From an uncultured Polaribacter sp. (lineage in GTDB: Bacteria > Bacteroidota > Bacteroidia > Flavobacteriales > Flavobacteriaceae): a stretch of DNA of 64,000 nucleotides. Under the pieces are notes generated by a model. That model did no database searches and was not told where the DNA came from. It saw nothing but the letters and a program-made list of their open reading frames with translations. The DNA lies in NCBI RefSeq assembly GCF_947503875.1, contig NZ_CANNFH010000008.1, positions 62,001 through 126,000 of the forward strand, read 5' to 3'. Of the stretch, positions 17,457 through 26,239 are shown one piece after another. The position numbers were made by a program, and so were the translations under genes. Position 1 is the first letter of the stretch; every line of letters begins with the position of its first letter.

Positions 17457-18521
17457 TTAAAACTTATACACAATTGCATTAATATTCATTCCTGCGCCTA
17501 CAGATGCTAAAATAGCAACATCTCCTTTTGTAATGGTTTGGTTTTCTATTTTACCTTTTAAAACTAAATCTAATAAAGTAGGTACAGTTGCCACAGAACT
17601 ATTGCCTAATTTATGTATACTCATAGGCATTACACCTTCTGGAGCCTTCATTTTATACAATCTGTAAAAACGTTTGATAATGGCTTCGTCCATTTTTTCG
17701 TTAGCTTGGTGTATAAAAATCTTTTTTAAATCTGCTATAGCAACTCCGCTTTTGTCTAAAGCTAATTTCATAGCAGCAGGCACGTTAGTTATGGCAAATT
17801 CATAAATTTTTCTTCCATTCATTTTTATGTAACGCACGTCTTTTTCTGCTGATAGATTATAAGATTTACCAAAGTTTAAAAAATAGGCTTCTTCTTTGGC
17901 AAAGGTTTGTGTGGCATGACTTAAAATACCGGAATCGTTATCTGCTGATTTCTCTACAATACAGGCTCCTGCACCATCACTATAAATCATAGCATCTCTA
18001 TCATGCTTGTCTACCACTCTAGACAAGGTTTCTGCGCCAATTACCAAACATTTATTTGCCATTGCTGCTTTTATAAAAGCTTGGGCTTGTATTACGCCTT
18101 CTACAAAACCTGGGCAACCAAAAAGTAAATCGTAGGCTACACAGTTAGGGTTTGCTATACCCAATCTATATTTTACTCTTGTGGCTAAACTTGGTAAGGT
18201 ATCTCCTTGAATTGCACCTTGTTTTACATCGCCAAAATTATGTGCTACTATGATATAATCTAATTCTTCTGCATTTATGCCTGCATCTTTAATGGCTTTT
18301 TCTGCTGCAAAAAAGGCTAAATCTGAGGTTTGATAAGCTTCTTTTGCATAGCGCCTTTCTGCTATGCCTGTAATGTCTTTAAATTTACTGATGATTGTGC
18401 TGTTTTCTGCAGTAAATTCTGAACCATCTTCATTTAAGAAATGCGTATTTATAAAAGCATTATTCTCTTTTTTTATGGATGGGATAAACGTTCCTGTTCC
18501 TGTAATTTTTGAAGCAATCAT
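17457..18521 (-). CDS. 3-oxoacyl-ACP synthase III (FabH) family protein
   Basis: A thiolase-fold condensing enzyme of about 354 residues. The Cys-His-Asn triad is visible: Cys in LLFGCPGFVEG, His in IFIHQANEKMD and Asn in HKLGNSSVATVPTLL. The start MIASKITGTGTFIPS is the family-like beginning; a longer frame to 18554 adds 11 unconserved residues. It may be a second, specialised synthase for branched-chain or secondary lipids rather than housekeeping FabH, because no other fatty-acid gene is nearby. A terminator follows about 180 bases downstream. Confidence 0.9.
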   Translation of the reverse strand: MIASKITGTGTFIPSIKKENNAFINTHFLNEDGSEFTAENSTIISKFKDITGIAERRYAKEAYQTSDLAFFAAEKAIKDAGINAEELDYIIVAHNFGDVKQGAIQGDTLPSLATRVKYRLGIANPNCVAYDLLFGCPGFVEGVIQAQAFIKAAMANKCLVIGAETLSRVVDKHDRDAMIYSDGAGACIVEKSADNDSGILSHATQTFAKEEAYFLNFGKSYNLSAEKDVRYIKMNGRKIYEFAITNVPAAMKLALDKSGVAIADLKKIFIHQANEKMDEAIIKRFYRLYKMKAPEGVMPMSIHKLGNSSVATVPTLLDLVLKGKIENQTITKGDVAILASVGAGMNINAIVYKF

Positions 18522-18638
18522 ATGGTTGATTTTAATAAAGTAAAAGTAATACATTTTATTGCTGTAATTTACTATGCGTGCATAGCATTATTACATTCAA
18601 ATTGTAAAAAATGATAATTTTAGCAAGAAAGAAAGGTA

Positions 18639-19022
18639 CTATTTTTTATACAAATTCATTTTTAGTTGCATTACTGTGGCTATAGACGTGGCTCTGTTTT
18701 TCATTTGTGATGCCACTACTCCACTAAAACTGGCATCTATGGTTTCAAATAAATACGATGTCCAAATAACAAAATGTTGTTTTTTAAATGCTACGAACCT
18801 ATTTTTGTCTAGGTGTTTTTGCATGGTATTGTTCTTATAGCTGTTGGTATTGAATAAGATATCGTGCCAAAAATCTGAAATAATTGCCAAATGCGCTGTT
18901 AAATGATTTGCTTTTACAATGTCTTCAAAAAAAGGAATCATTTGTTTGTCTGCCAGCAATAAGCTATAAAAATTGGTGATTATTTTTAAAATGTCTTTTT
19001 TATTTGCAATTTCTGGTTTCAT
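18639..19022 (-). CDS. Group III truncated haemoglobin
   Basis: A 127-residue single-domain globin of the 2-on-2 type. Family features are the FYSLLLADKQMIPFF start, the FWHDILFN motif with aromatic pair, and the KQHFVIWTSYLFETID segment bearing the proximal histidine. No signal peptide is present. Group III members are implicated in coping with oxygen or reactive nitrogen and oxygen species. It stands alone, with a repeat-like element upstream (19081-19185), and its promoter is not obvious. Confidence 0.9.
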   Translation of the reverse strand: MKPEIANKKDILKIITNFYSLLLADKQMIPFFEDIVKANHLTAHLAIISDFWHDILFNTNSYKNNTMQKHLDKNRFVAFKKQHFVIWTSYLFETIDASFSGVVASQMKNRATSIATVMQLKMNLYKK

Positions 19023-19080
19023 ATTTTTTACTTAAATATGGGTAGTGTTTTTTAAATTATTAAATGTGTTTTTAAAGCAG

Positions 19081-19185
19081 CAATATGCGTTAGGGATTGG
19101 AGCTTTGTTTGAGCTCTTGCGCTTTTTTAAGGGCAAAGCGAGTGCGTAAAGCCCGTTAAAACCTGCCTGCGGTAGGCAGGCGCCC
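19081..19185 (-). repeat. Intergenic repeat element, copy 1 (with 19-base palindrome)
   Basis: It begins with a 19-base sequence, CAATATGCGTTAGGGATTG (19081-19099), identical to 59604-59622, and continues to an AGCCCRTTAAA-type end (19150-19160). Both copies lie just past the 3' end of a - strand gene. A perfect hairpin CCTGCCT-GCGGT-AGGCAGG is at 19162-19180. The base composition is GC-richer than the flanks. Confidence 0.7.
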
Positions 19186-19193
19186 AAATAAAA

Positions 19194-19679
19194 TTACTCT
19201 AAATAAGCACTATCAAAAGAGAAAGGTAATAAATCTGCTAAAGAATTTGTTTTAATTACTTCGCCAACTTCACCTGTAAACAGTATTGGAAAGGGTTGTT
19301 TCTGCGTAATTTCGTATTCTGCCAACGCTTGCCTGCATGCGCCACAAGGCCCCACAGGCTTATCTACTCTTGTTATATTAGAACTTGCAGAAATGGCTAG
19401 TTTATTAATTTTTACACCTGGATATTGGGCGCCTGCATAATAAACGGCTACTCTTTCTGCACACAAACCAGAAGGATAAGCTGCATTTTCTTGATTGTTA
19501 CCCGTAATAATTTTTCCGTTTGCCAATAATAAAGCAGCGCCTACATTAAATTTGGAATAAGGCGCGTAGGCTTTTTTTCTGGCTAGAATTGCTTGCTGCA
19601 TTAAGTTTTTATCTGCTGTAGCAAGTTCTTCTATGTCTTTAAATACTTTTACGGTTGTTGCTATCTTTATTTCTTTCAT
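19194..19679 (-). CDS. cdd: Cytidine deaminase
   Basis: Hydrolyses cytidine and deoxycytidine to uridine forms in pyrimidine salvage. At 161 residues it matches the tetrameric type. The zinc site is Cys in GLCAERVAVYYA plus the PCGACRQAL pair, with the adjacent Glu as proton shuttle. The substrate-binding FNVGAALL segment is present. Family members are often near 130-160 residues, and the N-terminal 20 residues are extra. It is flanked upstream by the porV terminator and downstream by a repeat element. Confidence 0.96.
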   Translation of the reverse strand: MKEIKIATTVKVFKDIEELATADKNLMQQAILARKKAYAPYSKFNVGAALLLANGKIITGNNQENAAYPSGLCAERVAVYYAGAQYPGVKINKLAISASSNITRVDKPVGPCGACRQALAEYEITQKQPFPILFTGEVGEVIKTNSLADLLPFSFDSAYLE

Positions 19680-19692
19680 AAAATTAAGAAGT

Positions 19693-19726
19693 AAAAAAAA
19701 GCAGCTTTAGAATAAGAGCTGCTTTT
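19693..19726 (-). terminator. Terminator of porU-porV
   Basis: On the - strand AAAAGCAGCT and AGCTGCTTTT form a 10-bp stem, followed by eight T residues. It lies between the porV stop and the cdd start. Confidence 0.88.
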
Positions 19727-19757
19727 GTGTTTTGTAAACGTTTTTAAATTATTGCTT

Positions 19758-20861
19758 TTAATAATCGTCGTAAATTTCGCCTAAATCGAAAGAAATAGAA
19801 AAACGTAACGAGTTTTCTAATGGATTATTTACGTCTGAAGCGTTTATTAAATATGATAAATCTATATTAAGTGCATTGGTTTTAAAACCACCACCTAATG
19901 TAAAAAACTGTCTGTTTCCGTTGTCTTCATTTTCATGAAAATAACCACCTCTTAAAGCAAAGGCATTATTATATAAATATTCTGCTCCTAAAGCATAAGT
20001 TACCTCTGCTAACTCTCCGCTAAAACCGTCTTGAGAATCGCCAAAAGAACTAAACATACCGCCTATAAAACCTTGGTCTTGGTCTCCACCAACAGAAGGT
20101 ACTAATAGTTTGGTAAACTCTACAGTTGTACTTATTTGGTTGTAATCGTCTAAAATAAAATCGAAACCACCACCTAATTTTAAGTTGGTTGGTATAAAAT
20201 CTTCTTCACCTGGCACGTAAGATACTTTTGGACCAATATTGGTGATGTTAAACCCTAATCTGTAACGCCCGTTGAAGTTTCCATAATTTTGTTCGTAAGA
20301 TTGGTAATACCCAGAAACATCTACTCCAAAAGAATTTATGGGTTGTATTGCGTTACCTGCTGTACCATTAAATGCTAAATTAGAGCGTATGTATTTTAAG
20401 GAAACTCCCATAGAAAATGTTTCGCTTAATTTTAAAGCATAAGAACCTGTTAAAGCTAATTCATTTGGGTTTATAGAGCCTGTTGAATTCCCTTGATTAT
20501 CGGTTAAATCTATTTGACCTAAACTAAAAAATTTAACATCTGCACCCCAAGCTGCGTTTTCGCTAAACCTGTTAATGTAAGAACCACTTCCTACAAAAAT
20601 ATCGTTTGTTAAGTTACGTAACCAAGGTGAATAAGTAATACCTGTTTCTATTTGCCTGCCACTAAAAGCAATTTTTGCAGGGTTATGAAATATTGACCAA
20701 GCATCTGCACTTGTGGCAACACCTACATCTCCCATACCTCCAGATCTGGCATCTGGTATTATTAATAAAAAAGGTGCTGCTGTGGTAATACCACGATTTT
20801 GAGCAGAAATTTTACAAACTGCTAAAACCACTAAAAGTAAACTTATTCCTAATTTTTTCAT
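19758..20861 (-). CDS. porV: Type IX secretion outer-membrane protein PorV (LptO)
   Basis: An outer-membrane beta-barrel of the FadL-like fold that shuttles type IX secretion cargo to the PorU sortase. The 367 residues begin with a Sec signal ending near CKISAQN. The family hallmark follows: APFLLIIPDARSGGMGDVG, then alternating aromatic/hydrophobic strands and a C-terminal SLRFSISFDLGEI strand for insertion by BAM. It sits 37 bases after porU in the same transcript, the usual arrangement in Bacteroidetes, and is followed by a strong terminator. Confidence 0.96.
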   Translation of the reverse strand: MKKLGISLLLVVLAVCKISAQNRGITTAAPFLLIIPDARSGGMGDVGVATSADAWSIFHNPAKIAFSGRQIETGITYSPWLRNLTNDIFVGSGSYINRFSENAAWGADVKFFSLGQIDLTDNQGNSTGSINPNELALTGSYALKLSETFSMGVSLKYIRSNLAFNGTAGNAIQPINSFGVDVSGYYQSYEQNYGNFNGRYRLGFNITNIGPKVSYVPGEEDFIPTNLKLGGGFDFILDDYNQISTTVEFTKLLVPSVGGDQDQGFIGGMFSSFGDSQDGFSGELAEVTYALGAEYLYNNAFALRGGYFHENEDNGNRQFFTLGGGFKTNALNIDLSYLINASDVNNPLENSLRFSISFDLGEIYDDY

Positions 20862-20898
20862 TTTTCTGTATAATTATTCTAATGCAAATATGCTATTT

Positions 20899-23800
20899 TT
20901 ATTGAAGTATAACTAATTTTTCATATTTCTCTGAAACCAAATTGCTTATTGTAGCTTTTACACGGAGCTTATAAACGTAAACTCCTTTACCAATTTTATT
21001 ACCAAAATCGTCTAAACCATTCCATGTAATATTTCTAGAAAGGTTACCTGTTGTTTGTACATTTCTATTTATAGTTTTTACCAATTTACCAGAAACCGTA
21101 AAAATTTGTACTTGTACCTCTAAGGGTTCATTTGGTTTGTTATGATTGAACCAAAACTCGGTGTAATTTACAAACGGATTTGGATAATTAAGTACGTTTT
21201 CTATATTTAAAATGGCATCACTAACCACAACAAAGTTTAACGTAGTTTCTGATGAGTTATTGTAAGTGTCCCATGCTTTTATTTTTAAAGTATGTGGGCC
21301 AACTTCTAAATCTCTTAATCTATAGGTTACTTTTCCTCTAGTAAAATCGTTTAATTCTGTTTCATAAAAATCATTTAACAAAATTGGGTTAGCTGTATCT
21401 CCATCTAATATACCAACAATATCGTGATCTACTGCTGTGATAGAGGTATTAATACCACTAGGGTCTTGCAAAACAGCAATTAAATTGGGCGATCTGTTTG
21501 TGTTGCCTCCATCTATAAAAGATTCGTCGTTCATAAACAATTGTAATTCTGGCCCTACAGTATCTTCTGGTGCATTCTCATTTATACCACCTACAACTAA
21601 ATCTAAATTAAAACCTGCTTTTTCGCTTTTACCATTTTCTGCATAAAAACTTAGCTTGCCCTTACCAAAGGCTATTTTAACGTCTCTTGGTACAATAAAG
21701 TCGAATTTAAAAACGCCGTTTTCTATGGTAGATTTTCCTCTAAACAGTTTACTATCTTGCGTATCAAAAGGCATAATTACACCAAAACCATCGTTATCTA
21801 ACGTGTTTTTTTCTAAAGGTTTGTCAAAAATTGTGGTAGATAAAGAACCATTAAAATCGCTTAAAATTTGATTGGAATTGTCTAAAACCACGCCTTCAAA
21901 ACTTACTTTAGAAAGTGCTTTTAAAGTATCTAAAGATTGTGTTATATCTTTCCCATTCATTTTTGTTATTTGCACATTTGGTTCTGGCACAGCCAACCTC
22001 ATTGCAGGGTCTCCAAAAGAATAAATAAAAAACTTTTGATTATTAAAAAAATTATTTTTGGCTACCATTAAAGCTTCTGCAATGGTATAATCTTCATTAT
22101 TAAATTCTAAAAGAAGGCGAATTAAACTTTCATTAAATCTTTGTCCTACAGAGATAAAAACCTCTCTTGTTGTGGTTATCATGCTTGCTGCACCACCTAC
22201 TTTATTCCAAAAAGTTAATTCTCCTGCTGTAATTCTATTTGGATTATCGAATCTTGAAAAATCACAAGTTACAGTGATTAACAGAGGCAAGGTATTCTCA
22301 TTACTAAAGGCTTGTATTTGAGGTTTTTCTAAAATTCTTTCAGATGCAAAACCATCTTCTCCTCCATGTCCAAAATAATCGAACACTAAAGTCCCTCTTT
22401 CTACCGCAGTTGTTATGGCATTATTCACATCTGGATATCTTTCTCCTCCAGAAGAATTTTGTTGTACAAAGGCATCTACATAAACCTTATTTACATTAAA
22501 CACAGGTTTATTCGCTTTAATTTCGTCTGCAATAGACTCTACACCTTGTTGTATTACCTCTTCACCAAAAACATCTATATCATCTGCTAAAAGTGTTACT
22601 GTATTTCGCCAATCTCCAATAGCACTTTCGCTATAATAACTTAATATTTTATCTACAACATCTTTAGCTTGTGCAATGCCTGTAACTGGTATTCTACTAG
22701 AAACAACATCTATAGTGTGGTTGGTAAGCATTGTTCCTTCATTAGGTTCTAGCATCACAAAAAAATCGTCTGTTACAAAAGAAGTTGCCAAATTAAAACT
22801 TTGTGTAGATAGTTTTACAGGAACAATATTATTATTATTTTGAATGCGGTCTTTATAATCATAAGAAGCATCACCAAAAAAAGCAACGTATTTTAGTTTA
22901 GTTTCTGCGGAAGTGTTCCTATTATATAAATGTTTGATAAAATCTCTAATTCCTGTAATATCTTTAGAACCTGAAGAAAACTCATTATAAATTTCTTCTA
23001 AATCTACTACTTTAGCAGTAAGATTGGAGTTGTTTTGATGATAATTTGCTAACCTCTCTGCCTGCGAAAACAAATCTTTACTCGTAATTACTAAGTAATT
23101 AATATCTTTTAGGGCGCGCAAATTCTGATTATTTACCCTATTATTTTCAACAGTTTGTGGTGTGTAAAAATCTGCCTCATTTAAAACTACATATTCATTT
23201 AAAGTACCTCCAACATCTGTAAAACTAAAAATATTAGCAGTACCTTCATTTGTTATTATTTGAGGTGATAAAAAATCACTCACATCCCAAACTTGAAAAA
23301 TGTTGTTTGCATTTGTTACCTCATACGCTACATTACCAGCGCTATTTAATTGATTAAAACTTCTGAATGAAAATTGTTTACTGCCTGCATTTAAATTCTT
23401 TGTGCCAATAACCTCTATATAATCTAAAAAAGCATTTGCAGACGGATTACCATTATTGTTATAGGTAAGTTCAAAAGCAATATTTTCTGAAGTACTTGTA
23501 AAAGCCCCTGAACTTAAACGAGCAACAGCCTTTGTTAACGAACCTGGATTTAATGCCGAAAAATTAAGTGTATACAAATCTTGCCCATTTACTTTAACCG
23601 CAAAATTAGTAGCTGTTAAAGAATTGCTTACTGCCCTAGTGCGTATTGTAAGTGGTTCTGTTGGTACAATGTTATTAAAGGGGATGCTAAATGTTTGCGT
23701 ATTTTCTATGCTAAAATTGTTACTAAAAAACCATTGTGTACCCGCTCCAAAAATATTTAACTCTTCTTTTTCATAAAATGTAAAATCGTTAAATGTAGTG

Positions 23801-24294
23801 ATAGTAATATTTACAGCAACATTACTTGTAGGTTTTGTTACTACTCTTTTACCTGGAGAATTACCTACTGTTATAAAATAATATGCCTTATCTGAATAAA
23901 TATTTTGCCTATGCCTACTATTTTCTGGTGAATCTCCATATACCCAATCATGTGGCCCTTTAGCATAAAATAAAATAAAATCATTTGCATCAAAACTACC
24001 ATCTGCTTCTCCCTGAATAAACAGGGCGTTTTCCTGTAAATCTTGGTATCTAAAATCTGAATTTATTTCGGGTAACAAAGTACCTCCGTTTCCGTAAATC
24101 TTAATATTTCTAGGGTTTAAGCCATTGCTAGAAATACCAATCTGCTGCAATAAATTTCTATCTATTTTAAAAACCCCTGTAGTATCAACAGAAAATTTAA
24201 ACCAATTACCAGTAGACAAAACAGAATTATCTGTTTGACCTGCACAAAGATGGGTGAGGTATAAAAATAAAAAAGTGAAAAAGGTTTTTCTCAT
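20899..24294 (-). CDS. porU: Type IX secretion sortase PorU
   Basis: A surface cysteine protease that cleaves the C-terminal signal of type IX cargo and attaches it to anionic lipopolysaccharide. The 1131 residues include a Sec signal (about 1-19) and a gingipain-like C25 peptidase domain in the middle, with the catalytic dyad His643 in DYFGHGGEDG and Cys677 in ITVTCDFSRFDNP. Ig-like segments and a C-terminal FlgD-like or sorting-type domain (YPNPF, then a strand ending in KLVIL) follow. It is the first gene of porU-porV, divergent from gldJ. The length agrees with flavobacterial homologues. Confidence 0.96.
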   Translation of the reverse strand: MRKTFFTFLFLYLTHLCAGQTDNSVLSTGNWFKFSVDTTGVFKIDRNLLQQIGISSNGLNPRNIKIYGNGGTLLPEINSDFRYQDLQENALFIQGEADGSFDANDFILFYAKGPHDWVYGDSPENSRHRQNIYSDKAYYFITVGNSPGKRVVTKPTSNVAVNITITTFNDFTFYEKEELNIFGAGTQWFFSNNFSIENTQTFSIPFNNIVPTEPLTIRTRAVSNSLTATNFAVKVNGQDLYTLNFSALNPGSLTKAVARLSSGAFTSTSENIAFELTYNNNGNPSANAFLDYIEVIGTKNLNAGSKQFSFRSFNQLNSAGNVAYEVTNANNIFQVWDVSDFLSPQIITNEGTANIFSFTDVGGTLNEYVVLNEADFYTPQTVENNRVNNQNLRALKDINYLVITSKDLFSQAERLANYHQNNSNLTAKVVDLEEIYNEFSSGSKDITGIRDFIKHLYNRNTSAETKLKYVAFFGDASYDYKDRIQNNNNIVPVKLSTQSFNLATSFVTDDFFVMLEPNEGTMLTNHTIDVVSSRIPVTGIAQAKDVVDKILSYYSESAIGDWRNTVTLLADDIDVFGEEVIQQGVESIADEIKANKPVFNVNKVYVDAFVQQNSSGGERYPDVNNAITTAVERGTLVFDYFGHGGEDGFASERILEKPQIQAFSNENTLPLLITVTCDFSRFDNPNRITAGELTFWNKVGGAASMITTTREVFISVGQRFNESLIRLLLEFNNEDYTIAEALMVAKNNFFNNQKFFIYSFGDPAMRLAVPEPNVQITKMNGKDITQSLDTLKALSKVSFEGVVLDNSNQILSDFNGSLSTTIFDKPLEKNTLDNDGFGVIMPFDTQDSKLFRGKSTIENGVFKFDFIVPRDVKIAFGKGKLSFYAENGKSEKAGFNLDLVVGGINENAPEDTVGPELQLFMNDESFIDGGNTNRSPNLIAVLQDPSGINTSITAVDHDIVGILDGDTANPILLNDFYETELNDFTRGKVTYRLRDLEVGPHTLKIKAWDTYNNSSETTLNFVVVSDAILNIENVLNYPNPFVNYTEFWFNHNKPNEPLEVQVQIFTVSGKLVKTINRNVQTTGNLSRNITWNGLDDFGNKIGKGVYVYKLRVKATISNLVSEKYEKLVILQ

Positions 24295-24343
24295 AATTTA
24301 ATACACAAATAACGCAAATTTTATAGAGATATTTTAGCCCAAA

Positions 24344-24351
24344 CAAAGATA
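24344..24351 (-). promoter_or_regulatory. -7 box TATCTTTG before porU
   Basis: On the - strand this is an exact TAnnTTTG match, 50 bases upstream of the porU ATG, predicting a leader of about 43 bases. A clear TTG -33 element was not seen. Confidence 0.45.
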
Positions 24352-24418
24352 AATTATACTAAATATAAAAATGAATCGTTTTAAATAAAATGTAAAAAAT
24401 ATTGCTGCGTTAAAGTTT

Positions 24419-24426
24419 TAATTTTG
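24419..24426 (+). promoter_or_regulatory. -7 box TAATTTTG before gldJ
   Basis: An exact TAnnTTTG match 69 bases before the gldJ ATG. A TTG lies at 24402-24404 with 14 bases between, shorter than the usual spacing. It forms a divergent pair with the porU box. Confidence 0.45.
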
Positions 24427-24494
24427 CTTGCTTAAAAGCATTATTATTGTAACTTGCATGTTTAATAAAAACTTATATAATTTTCTATTAGGAA

Positions 24495-26174
24495 ATGAAA
24501 AATTTAATTAATATCACTTTAGTCGTATTCACAACGATTATCTTAACCGGGTGTAAAAAAACTGATTTTAGTAAATCTAGATTAACCGGTTTGTCTTTTA
24601 ATGACCCTAAAAACGGGAATTATATCCGAAACAGTTCTTTTGACGGACAAAAACCGCCTTTAGGCATGGTGGCTATAGAAGGTGGTTCTTTTACTATGGG
24701 CCAAGTGCAGGATGATGTAATGTTTGACTGGAACACAACACCTAAAAAAATTCATGTTCGCTCTTTTTTTATGGATGAAACTGAAGTTACGAATTCAGAA
24801 TATTTTTTATACGTGCAATACATTAAAGATGTATTTCCGCCTTCGGAAGAGCAATACAAACATATTTACAACTCTGTTTTACCAGATACTTTAGTTTGGA
24901 GAAAAAGTCTAGGAAATACAGATATTTTAACAGAAAATTATTTTCGTCATCCTGCATACGCAGATTATCCTGTTGTTGGTGTTACATGGACGCAAGCAAA
25001 TGAATATTGCAAATGGAGAACAAATGCTGTGAACTTAAAAAAATTGATAGATAAAGGGCACATCAAAAATATTTTCGAATCTGATACTACAAGAAACTTT
25101 TTTGATACAGAACGTTTTTTATCTGATTCAGATAGATTATTTGAAGGTGACTCTACCATTTACAAAAGAGGTGTGAAAACGAGAAATGTGCGAAAGAGAG
25201 GAGCTCCAAGACCTGCAAGAGATGCTTTTCAAGGAAGAAAAATTACACAAGCAGATGGTGTTTTACAACAAAAATTCAGGCTTCCTACAGAGGCAGAATG
25301 GGAATTTGCCGCGAAAGCTATAGTGGAAAACAGAGAATACAACAATATTAGAGGTAGAAAAAAATATGCTTGGGATGGCAAGTATACTAGAGAAAAAAAT
25401 AAGAGACACAAAGGGAATCAGCTCGCTAACTTTAAACAAGGACAAGGAGATTATAGTGGGTTACCAGGTTGGAGTTCTGATGGATCTGATATTCCATTTA
25501 GAATAAAAGCTTACCCACCAAATGCGTTTGGATTATATGACATGTCTGGTAATGTAGCTGAATGGGTTGCTGATGTTTATAGACCTATTATTGATAATGA
25601 AGCCAACGATTTTAATTATTATAGAGGAAACTTATTTACAAAAAAGCAAATTAACAAAGAAGGTAAGGTTGTAATTGTAGGTAGTGATGTTGCTGTACAA
25701 TATGACACTTTACCTAATGGTAGTATTATACCAAAACAATTACCGGGTTCAATTAAATATATTCCTATAACTAAAAGTGATGCTGCGTTTAGAACTAATT
25801 TTTCTCAAGCAGAAAATGCAGATATTGGTGATGGTGATTTAAACTCTACCCGTTTTTATGAAGATGATGAAGATCGTTTTGCCACCAGACCAAGCATGTA
25901 TAATTCTCCTAAAAAGCCTAGAATAGAAAGAGATTCTATAAACGGTAGAGACAAGCTAATTAACGACGCAAAAAAACGTAGAACCTTAATTAGTAATCGT
26001 ACCCGAGTTTATAAGGGAGGTTCTTGGGCAGATAGAGAATATTGGTTAGACCCGGCACAAAGAAGGTATTTACCAGAGTATATGGCAACAAACTATATAG
26101 GTTTTAGATGTGTAACAGACCAATTAGGGCCAATGACTTACAAAAAAAGAACGGCTAGAAACGCAAGAAGATAG
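24495..26174 (+). CDS. gldJ: Gliding motility lipoprotein GldJ
   Basis: An essential gliding and type IX secretion lipoprotein that stabilises other Gld proteins. The signal peptide ends in ILTGC with lipid-attached Cys20. The rest is an SUMF1/FGE-sulfatase-like fold: GGSFTMGQVQDD near residue 70, FFMDETEVTNSEYFLYV, RLPTEAEWEFAAKA, NAFGLYDMSGNVAEWVADVY and a C-terminal RVYKGGSWADREYWLDPAQRRY. The 559 residues match flavobacterial GldJ. An insertion-rich basic and acidic region separates the motifs. It is divergent from porU, a neighbour with a related role. Confidence 0.97.
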   Translation: MKNLINITLVVFTTIILTGCKKTDFSKSRLTGLSFNDPKNGNYIRNSSFDGQKPPLGMVAIEGGSFTMGQVQDDVMFDWNTTPKKIHVRSFFMDETEVTNSEYFLYVQYIKDVFPPSEEQYKHIYNSVLPDTLVWRKSLGNTDILTENYFRHPAYADYPVVGVTWTQANEYCKWRTNAVNLKKLIDKGHIKNIFESDTTRNFFDTERFLSDSDRLFEGDSTIYKRGVKTRNVRKRGAPRPARDAFQGRKITQADGVLQQKFRLPTEAEWEFAAKAIVENREYNNIRGRKKYAWDGKYTREKNKRHKGNQLANFKQGQGDYSGLPGWSSDGSDIPFRIKAYPPNAFGLYDMSGNVAEWVADVYRPIIDNEANDFNYYRGNLFTKKQINKEGKVVIVGSDVAVQYDTLPNGSIIPKQLPGSIKYIPITKSDAAFRTNFSQAENADIGDGDLNSTRFYEDDEDRFATRPSMYNSPKKPRIERDSINGRDKLINDAKKRRTLISNRTRVYKGGSWADREYWLDPAQRRYLPEYMATNYIGFRCVTDQLGPMTYKKRTARNARR

Positions 26175-26191
26175 TTTTTTTCTATAAAATG

Positions 26192-26228
26192 TAAAAACCT
26201 CATTGTATCTTTACAACGAGGTTTTTAT
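26192..26228 (+). terminator. gldJ terminator, 11 bases before murF
   Basis: The arms TAAAAACCTCATTGTA and TACAACGAGGTTTTTA (one mismatch) surround a short loop, and the 3' arm ends in a T-run. murF begins only 11 bases later. Confidence 0.82.
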
Positions 26229-26239
26229 ATTTTAGAATT

